10,177 nucleotides of DNA from JAGDYD01 sp046536675 (GTDB lineage Archaea; Micrarchaeota; Micrarchaeia; Micrarchaeales; CABMGC01): NCBI GenBank assembly GCA_046536675.1, contig JAWDMK010000024.1, positions 1 to 10,177 of the forward strand, given 5' to 3'. Position numbers and translations under genes: made by a program. Positions 6,799 to 10,177 of this stretch are shown here, piece by piece. Every line of letters begins with the position of its first letter. Within the stretch, counting starts at the first letter, position 1. The notes under the pieces were generated by a model, which was given only the letters and a program-made list of their open reading frames with translations, made no database searches and was not told where the DNA came from.

Positions 6799-8019
6799 CT
6801 AGAAGAAAGGTGTTTCTTTTATTGCTTTAACCTCATCTGCGCTTAGCCTGTATTTGCTCTCAAAGAAGTCTAAAACCTTTTCCTCGCCATATTCTTTGCT
6901 TGCTTTCTCTATCATAAGCTTAAGCATCGGCAGGTATTCGCTTATTATGTAGCGCTTGTGCGAATGTAGCAAATAGAGCAACTTTTGTGCTATAACTGTT
7001 CTTACCTCCCTTTCCTTCTTTGTACTGCTCATAAACTTTATCCTTACAGGAAATGAATAGTTCTTTATTAAGCTTATATTGCCATCATTCGCAAGGCTAA
7101 TGCCAGCAATGAGCTCTCTGCTATACCTTAGGTATGCATAGTAGCTTGTCCTTCCAGCCTTTTCCTCAAAGAAGCTTGCCCTTGAAAGGTAAAGATACGC
7201 TTCGTTTATGCTTTCTTTTGATCTATACCTTACAGGTATATTTTCATCAACCCAATTTATCAGCATATCAAGCTCTGTATCACTATTATCTATAGCACGC
7301 CTTGCCTGGGCAGCATTTCTTGAAGTGAATATCTTATCAAGAACGGCAAAAATTTCCATTTGCCTGTCTCTAATACCAAGAACCTCCATCTCATCAGGCT
7401 TGCCAGCAAGAAGAAATTCAAGATCATTTATCGCACCTCTTAAGTCGCCACTACTCCTGTTGGCAAGAGCAAGCAATACATCGTCGCTTACCTTTGCATT
7501 TTCCTTTTCTGCTATTTTCTTCAAAACCTTGAATATCTCTTCTGCGCTTAGCCTTTTAAACTGTACAGGCTCTACCTTGCCACGTAGAAAAGCTATCTTC
7601 CTATCCCAGTAATCATTTGCTATAAATATTATCGGGTGCCTTGATACACGAATTAGCTCTGTTATTGCTGCCTCTGCGCCTTCATCAAACTTTGTTGAAA
7701 GCTCATCTATCTCATCAAGCAGTATAAGGAATTTTGTCTTGAATAAGCCTATAGATGTGCTCGCAGGCAAAAGGACCTTTTCAAGCTTAGCTTTATCTCT
7801 ATAGTCGCTTGCGTTTAATTCAATAAGTTCAAAGCCGTTAGAATAGGCAAGTGCATGAGCTGCTGTTGTCTTGCCTGTACCAGGTGGGCCATAAAGAAGT
7901 AGTGGCTTGCTATACTTGCCCTTCTGCACATCTATCGCAAACTGCATAAGCTTGGCAACAGCCTCGCTATTCCCAGCAATGCCGTTAAGAGAATATGGAG
8001 TATATTTTTCGCAGAGCAT
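6799..8019 (-). CDS. rfcL: Replication factor C large subunit (clamp loader)
   Basis: This AAA+ ATPase, with the small RFC subunit, opens and loads the PCNA ring at primer ends. The N-terminal box reads EKYTPYSLNGIAGN (residues 4-17). Walker A is GPPGTGKT (44-51), Walker B LILLDEID (98-105), sensor 1 IFIAND (131-136, N135), and sensor 2 GDLRGAINDL (191-200, R194). The helical collar domain follows to the end. At 406 residues it is at the short end for archaeal large subunits. The C-terminus ends in TPFF, which has the aromatic pair of a PCNA-interacting peptide but not the Gln or the central hydrophobic residue. The small subunit is not in this window. A TATA-like CACTTATAATTT (complement of 8048-8059) lies about 35 nt ahead of the ATG. 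The gene diverges from tRNA-Glu. Confidence 0.93.
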   Translation of the reverse strand: MLCEKYTPYSLNGIAGNSEAVAKLMQFAIDVQKGKYSKPLLLYGPPGTGKTTAAHALAYSNGFELIELNASDYRDKAKLEKVLLPASTSIGLFKTKFLILLDEIDELSTKFDEGAEAAITELIRVSRHPIIFIANDYWDRKIAFLRGKVEPVQFKRLSAEEIFKVLKKIAEKENAKVSDDVLLALANRSSGDLRGAINDLEFLLAGKPDEMEVLGIRDRQMEIFAVLDKIFTSRNAAQARRAIDNSDTELDMLINWVDENIPVRYRSKESINEAYLYLSRASFFEEKAGRTSYYAYLRYSRELIAGISLANDGNISLIKNYSFPVRIKFMSSTKKEREVRTVIAQKLLYLLHSHKRYIISEYLPMLKLMIEKASKEYGEEKVLDFFESKYRLSADEVKAIKETPFF

Positions 8020-8077
8020 TCAATCAGGATTATAATTTTATGCAGATAAATTATAAGTGTTTATCTTTCCAAAAAAG

Positions 8078-8085
8078 CTTTTAAG
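8078..8085 (+). promoter_or_regulatory. TATA box of tRNA-Glu
   Basis: CTTTTAAG is centred about 25 nt before the first base of the tRNA at 8107, the standard archaeal distance. Confidence 0.45.
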
Positions 8086-8106
8086 GGATAAGGCTTAATA
8101 TTAACT

Positions 8107-8181
8107 GCTCTGGTCGTCTAGTCCGGTCAAGGACACAGGCCTCTCGAGTCTGTAACCCGGGTTCAAATCCCGGCCAGAGCA
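8107..8181 (+). tRNA. tRNA-Glu (anticodon CUC)
   Basis: The cloverleaf is complete. The acceptor is GCTCTGG (8107-8113) with CCAGAGC (8174-8180) and discriminator A8181. The D stem is GTC/GAC (8116-8118 and 8132-8134). The anticodon stem is CAGGC/GTCTG (8136-8140 and 8148-8152) with loop CTCTCGA, so the anticodon is CTC, reading GAG. The T stem is CCGGG/CCCGG around TTCAAAT (8157-8173). CCA is not encoded and there is no intron. The acceptor and T-arm sequence are those expected of archaeal tRNA-Glu. Confidence 0.95.
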
Positions 8182-8191
8182 AGAGATAATT

Positions 8192-8476
8192 TTGTATTTT
8201 AGTGGTATTCGCAAAAATATTCGCAAAAACCTTCAAGAGCTTAGCCTGGCAGGCTCAAGCCAAATCGTCCGACACTTGACAGTAGGTTATAAATATCTGG
8301 AATACATAATATCTTTACTCAATACATGTGAACGTGATGCAATGATAAATACAGATACAAAACTGCACGAGAATGAGAGTATCAAAGAGTATCTTAATAA
8401 AATTGTAGAGGAAGAATGGAGGGAAAAAAGTATACCTGGAAGAATTGCACAATGGCTCAAATGCCTGAGAAAATAA
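8192..8476 (+). CDS. Uncharacterised ORF just downstream of tRNA-Glu, possibly a broken integrase or other element gene
   Basis: The 94-codon frame can start at TTG 8192, but it is open back to 8156 inside the tRNA 3' half, where GGGTTCAAATCC reads as GFKS. A second possible start is ATG 8342, preceded by TTATAAAT at 8287-8294. The product is charged and helical (ESIKEYLNKIVEEEWREKSI) with no motif I recognise. Residues IRKNIRKN come from a 12-nt tandem repeat (8207-8230). After the TAA at 8474-8476 the same frame continues for 34 codons with protein-like content (SSLDRYKHKLYDFADFLDYL) before TAA at 8579-8581, which suggests a gene broken by a stop. An SSV-type integrase C-terminal part would lie in just this position and frame, but I cannot see the R-H-R-Y residues. 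Confidence that it is a functional gene is low. Confidence 0.35.
   Translation: MYFSGIRKNIRKNLQELSLAGSSQIVRHLTVGYKYLEYIISLLNTCERDAMINTDTKLHENESIKEYLNKIVEEEWREKSIPGRIAQWLKCLRK
8207..8230 (+). repeat. 12-nt tandem direct repeat
   Basis: ATTCGCAAAAAT (8207-8218) is followed directly by ATTCGCAAAAAC (8219-8230), matching at 11 of 12 positions. In the frame of the surrounding ORF it encodes IRKN twice. Confidence 0.6.
8239..8260. repeat. Short perfect inverted repeat
   Basis: AGCCTG (8243-8248) and CAGGCT (8250-8255) form a palindrome around one base. Flanking GCTT (8239-8242) and AAGC (8257-8260) extend it with one unpaired base. It lies 58 nt after tRNA-Glu and could be a protein-binding site of a former element, or chance. 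Confidence 0.35.
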
Positions 8477-8553
8477 AACCATTATGAAAAGATTGTAGCT
8501 TCCTCTCTTGATCGGTACAAGCATAAATTATATGATTTTGCAGATTTTCTGGA

Positions 8554-8685
8554 TTATTTGTATGCAACTACGCCCCTATAACTTTTTACAACCTTTCTGA
8601 ATCCTGCAGCATAGAGTCTTTTAATTACGCCTTTTGTATAATCTACCTTATATTCCCTTGGGGCCCTCCCTCCAAACTTATTCAT
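8554..8685 (-). CDS. Small basic protein of 43 residues, unknown function
   Basis: The frame starts at ATG 8685 and ends at TAA 8554-8556. The product begins MNKFGGRAPREYKVDYTKGV and ends KSYRGVVAYK. It is rich in Lys, Arg, Tyr and Gly, which suits nucleic-acid binding. GGAG (complement of 8691-8694) lies 5 nt ahead of the ATG, a good archaeal ribosome binding site. A TATA-like TTTTATAA (complement of about 8737-8744) lies further up, giving a leader of about 27 nt. It is convergent with, and overlaps by 28 nt, the 34 open codons after the ORF at 8192-8476. I do not recognise the family. The composition and the site argue for a real gene, but at this length chance cannot be excluded. Confidence 0.45.
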   Translation of the reverse strand: MNKFGGRAPREYKVDYTKGVIKRLYAAGFRKVVKSYRGVVAYK

Positions 8686-8863
8686 CTAATCTCCAAAGAC
8701 TTTATTGGTTTTAGGTTTTAGCAACCAACATGCAAATTATAAAACGAGACTGGAATTTATATATCTATAGTTGGTGAACACAGGCCAAACTGCACATTAT
8801 GTTTTTCTAGAACCTAGACAATGGCAATAGAATAAAAATGTATTCTTATAAAATTAAATTTGT
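8686..8863. other. Intergenic stretch between the small basic ORF and tRNA-Ser
   Basis: I see no gene here. It holds the probable leftward promoter near 8737-8744 and AT-rich sequence leading to tRNA-Ser. CTTATAAA at 8845-8852 is only about 15 nt before the tRNA, too close for a normal TATA box; ATAAAAAT at 8832-8839 is better placed but weak. Confidence 0.3.
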
Positions 8864-8988
8864 GCCAGGGTGGCAGAATCCGGTAATGCGCCGGTCTTGA
8901 GCTTGCAAAGCTTCAAGAGCTGATTAGTGATGCAACACGCAAACCGGTGCCCTTCGCGGGCTTTAGGGTTCAAATCCCTACCCTGGCG
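8864..8988 (+). tRNA. tRNA-Ser (anticodon UGA), intron-containing
   Basis: The acceptor is GCCAGGG (8864-8870) with CCCTGGC (8981-8987), and discriminator G8988 is typical of serine. The D stem is GCA/TGC (8873-8875 and 8887-8889). The anticodon stem is CCGGT (8891-8895) with ACCGG (8943-8947). A long variable arm GCCC/GGGC (8949-8952 and 8958-8961) marks a class II tRNA. The T stem is TAGGG/CCCTA around TTCAAAT (8964-8980). The anticodon TGA is 8898-8900. Removing the 40-nt intron after position 37 gives an 85-nt tRNA with loop CTTGAGA. CCA is not encoded. G37 next to a UGA anticodon is less usual than A37. Confidence 0.9.
8902..8941 (+). other. tRNA-Ser intron (bulge-helix-bulge, position 37/38)
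   Basis: The pre-tRNA can fold as an archaeal splicing substrate. The 5' bulge is A8900 G8901 then C8902 and the 3' bulge is C8940 A8941 then A8942, with cuts after the second base of each. Between them CTTG (8896-8899) pairs with CACG (8936-8939) with one U-C mismatch. Beyond the 5' bulge TTGCA (8903-8907) pairs perfectly with TGCAA (8931-8935). The inner part can form a small hairpin, AGCT (8909-8912) with AGCT (8918-8921). Confidence 0.75.
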
Positions 8989-9023
8989 AGTCCCTAAGAG
9001 GTTCAACGCCTTTCACCATCAGA

Positions 9024-9031
9024 TTTATAAA
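9024..9031 (+). promoter_or_regulatory. TATA box of the integrase-like remnant
   Basis: TTTATAAA is centred about 34 nt before the ATG at 9062, which would give a short leader of about 9 nt. It lies 35 nt after tRNA-Ser. Confidence 0.45.
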
Positions 9032-9061
9032 GGGGCTAAAACACAAGGCATATTGACAAAT

Positions 9062-9193
9062 ATGCCTAACTATTTCAACAAAGGTATAGAACACGTTAAG
9101 GCAGCAGAGCACAGAATTGAGAAGCTGCCAGAACCAAACAGGCAGTATGCAAAGGACTTTGAAAACTATCTGCAGGTAAGCGAGAAACCATAA
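9062..9193 (+). pseudogene. Truncated tyrosine recombinase (integrase)-like N-terminus
   Basis: The 43-codon frame starts MPNYFNKGIEHVKAAEHRIE and continues LPEPNRQYAKDFENYL. This is the style of the N-terminal core-binding region of archaeal XerC/D-like integrases: a charged amphipathic helix, then a short loop, then a helix ending in a FxxYL-type element. The frame then ends at TAA 9191-9193, long before any catalytic domain. The catalytic Arg-His-Arg-Tyr residues are absent from the rest of the window. A TATA box and start codon remain intact. Position straight after a tRNA gene is where such genes sit in integrated elements. Identification rests on pattern memory only; it could instead be an unrelated small protein. 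Confidence 0.4.
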
Positions 9194-9294
9194 ACAAATT
9201 GCTTGGAAAGGGCTATATTGAGAAGAGGGGGTGGCTTTCAACAAGATATGAGTTTACCCCAAGGGATATAAAATCACGAATTACCTACATCTGA
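9163..9294 (+). pseudogene. Out-of-frame winged-helix-like fragment
   Basis: In a different frame from the preceding ORF, 43 codons are open from 9163 to TGA 9292-9294. They have no good start codon but have strongly protein-like content: KRETINKLLGKGYIEKRGWL then STRYEFTPRDIKSRITYI. The pattern RETINKLLGKGYIEKRG is that of a recognition helix followed by a wing in winged-helix DNA-binding proteins. It overlaps the integrase-like frame by about 30 nt. Either a frameshift or deletion joined two genes, or this is the tail of one damaged gene. Confidence 0.4.
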
Positions 9295-9334
9295 CAGAAG
9301 AGATTTGATGGTTAGCAAGGAAATACATTGATTT

Positions 9335-9363
9335 GCGCTCGCCGCCTTCAGCGCGGCTCGCTC
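9335..9363. repeat. GC-rich inverted repeat downstream of the ADP-ribosylglycohydrolase gene
   Basis: Of the 27 bases at 9335-9361, 22 are G or C, in a low-GC surrounding. GCCGC (9341-9345) pairs with GCGGC (9353-9357) around a 7-base loop. It directly follows the minus-strand stop at 9365, so it may end that transcript or mark the boundary of an inserted segment. There is no T-run after it on the minus strand, so a bacterial-type terminator is not indicated. Confidence 0.4.
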
Positions 9364-9364
9364 T

Positions 9365-10177
9365 TCAACGCTTCGTTGACAAGAATCTCTTTGTCTCTTC
9401 TATCATTTCAAATATTTTTCCGTCATCATTCTCTCTAATTCTGCCTGAAAGACCTTCAATCCATTCACGTTCGAAAGCTTTCTTCCCATACAAAGCTCCC
9501 ATTGCTGCACCTGTTATTGAAGCAATAGTGTCATTGTCTTTGGTGTAGTTGACCGCTTGTAGTATCGCCTCTTGCGGGTCATCTAAATACTTTGAGATTA
9601 TGTAAAGGAACATCGCATCAGTTTCCAAAACGTAGGCCCCTGAACCGAAGTAGTCGCTGAATTCCTTTACGGACATGCCTTTTTCAAATCCGAAATCAAT
9701 GGCTTGTTTTATAAAATCAGGAGCTATGTGTGAAAAGTCGGTTTCGATTTCAGCATTTCGGATTTTATATTCGGTATTCCCCGTAAAAGCGCCTAAGACC
9801 CTAATAAAATCGTCAAGCCATTTTCCGCCTCTTGGCGTGCTCTTGCAATGGAGAAATTCGTATAGCAAATTAACAAACGCTACAGAGGATCCTATTGCAA
9901 GCGCACCGTTGTGTGTCAGCATCGTGTCCAATATAGTATCAGCCCAAAGATTCTCTTTTGGGCTCTTTAGGTAAGAGATCACCACGGGAGCTATTCGCAT
10001 CAGCGCCCCATTACCATTCCCATTTATGATTCCTGAGCTATACCAAGGCTCTCCGTACTTCTTGTAGTTTCTAAGGAAACCCTTTACTGTCTTTCCTATG
10101 CCAAAAATCCTGTGCGACGAAAATACACGCGCCAGACTCTCCATATCTAAATAGCCCTTTTCCAAAATCACCTCTAA
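9365..10177 (-). CDS. ADP-ribosylglycohydrolase family protein (C-terminal part; start outside window)
   Basis: This family removes ADP-ribose from proteins or nucleic acids, or hydrolyses related N-glycosides, using two Mg2+ ions. The frame is open to the right edge, so 270 codons plus stop are visible and the N-terminal part with the first metal-binding residues is missing. Visible hallmarks are NGNGALMRIAPV (about residues 51-63, counting from the GTG codon at 10171), THNGALAIGSS (86-96), and the metal-binding KDNDTIASITGAAMGALYG (211-229) with D212, D214 and T215. All family residues I can check are present, so it is probably active. The rows 9781-10020 have about 47% GC (112 of 240), clearly above the block to the left, which suggests recent acquisition. 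It points toward tRNA-Ser and may be element cargo. Confidence 0.88.
   Translation of the reverse strand, partial: LEVILEKGYLDMESLARVFSSHRIFGIGKTVKGFLRNYKKYGEPWYSSGIINGNGNGALMRIAPVVISYLKSPKENLWADTILDTMLTHNGALAIGSSVAFVNLLYEFLHCKSTPRGGKWLDDFIRVLGAFTGNTEYKIRNAEIETDFSHIAPDFIKQAIDFGFEKGMSVKEFSDYFGSGAYVLETDAMFLYIISKYLDDPQEAILQAVNYTKDNDTIASITGAAMGALYGKKAFEREWIEGLSGRIRENDDGKIFEMIEETKRFLSTKR

Noticed and set aside
7208..7612. 134-codon plus-strand open frame opposite rfcL
   Set aside because: It is a low-complexity Ser/Leu-rich translation of the complement of rfcL, without its own promoter or ribosome binding site.
8896..8904. Reading the second tRNA as tRNA-Leu with anticodon GAG
   Set aside because: Keeping the 5-bp anticodon stem CCGGT/ACCGG puts T33 at 8897 and the anticodon at TGA. 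Discriminator G73 and the variable arm also fit serine, not leucine.
8231..8921. Shared 11-mer CTTCAAGAGCT at 8231-8241 and 8911-8921 as an attachment-site repeat
   Set aside because: In a 10-kb window about a dozen chance 11-mer matches are expected, and the flanks do not match.
8920..8932. CTGA followed by GTGATG in the tRNA-Ser intron as a D'/C' box pair of a C/D guide RNA
   Set aside because: No outer C and D boxes frame it, the intron is only 40 nt, and most of GTGATGC is used in the inner splicing helix.
8927..9061. Upstream extension of the integrase-like frame to ATG 8927
   Set aside because: It would start inside the tRNA-Ser intron and translate the tRNA itself. The TATA box at 9024-9031 and the ATG at 9062 give a better start.
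9365..9380. Bacterial-type terminator after the glycohydrolase gene
   Set aside because: The GC-rich hairpin at 9341-9357 is not followed by a T-run on the minus strand, and archaeal termination relies mainly on T-runs.
1..10177. CRISPR array, toxin-antitoxin pair or defence island
   Set aside because: No regularly spaced repeats, nuclease-like genes or toxin-like pairs are visible. The tandem small genes are paralogues of each other rather than a toxin and its antidote.

Overview
This is an archaeal chromosome segment. The evidence is a large-subunit replication factor C clamp loader, a two-subunit 2-oxoacid:ferredoxin oxidoreductase, a tRNA-Ser split by a bulge-helix-bulge intron, TATA boxes 25-35 nt ahead of apparently leaderless genes, GGTGAT-type ribosome binding sites, and tRNA genes without an encoded CCA. 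The main block is AT-rich. Rows I counted by hand in it range from about 27 to 40% GC, against about 47% for 9781-10020. I cannot name the lineage from sequence alone; a low-GC euryarchaeote or a DPANN-type archaeon would both fit.

Layout, left to right. Positions 1-153 (minus) hold the 5' end of an unknown gene. A tandem-duplicated Lrp/AsnC-type regulator (271-1302) diverges from it. Converging on the regulator, and overlapping its last 9 nt, is a two-gene minus-strand operon of 54-codon paralogues (1294-1458 and 1468-1632) that I do not recognise. The plus strand then carries a Nudix hydrolase with ADP-ribose pyrophosphatase features (1820-2329), a HAD phosphatase starting at TTG (2409-2990), a THUMP plus FtsJ-type 2'-O-ribose methyltransferase resembling RlmM (3011-4147), and the oxidoreductase subunits korA and korB (4216-5928 and 5929-6798, no gap). 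rfcL (6799-8019, minus) abuts korB tail to tail.

The right-hand part, from about 8100, is different. It holds tRNA-Glu(CUC), an uncharacterised ORF whose frame runs open out of the tRNA 3' half and is followed after one stop by 34 more open codons, a 43-codon basic minus-strand ORF, the intron-containing tRNA-Ser(UGA), a truncated integrase-like start with its own TATA box, an out-of-frame winged-helix-like remnant, a very GC-rich hairpin, and the 3' part of an ADP-ribosylglycohydrolase gene of higher GC. I read this as a tRNA-associated integration hotspot with decayed elements and acquired cargo. That is inference.

Functionally, the core genes are housekeeping: central carbon oxidation with ferredoxin, clamp loading, rRNA modification and nucleotide clean-up. 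No complete defence system, CRISPR array or intact mobile element is visible. The most novel items are the tandem small-protein pair and the 43-codon ORF.
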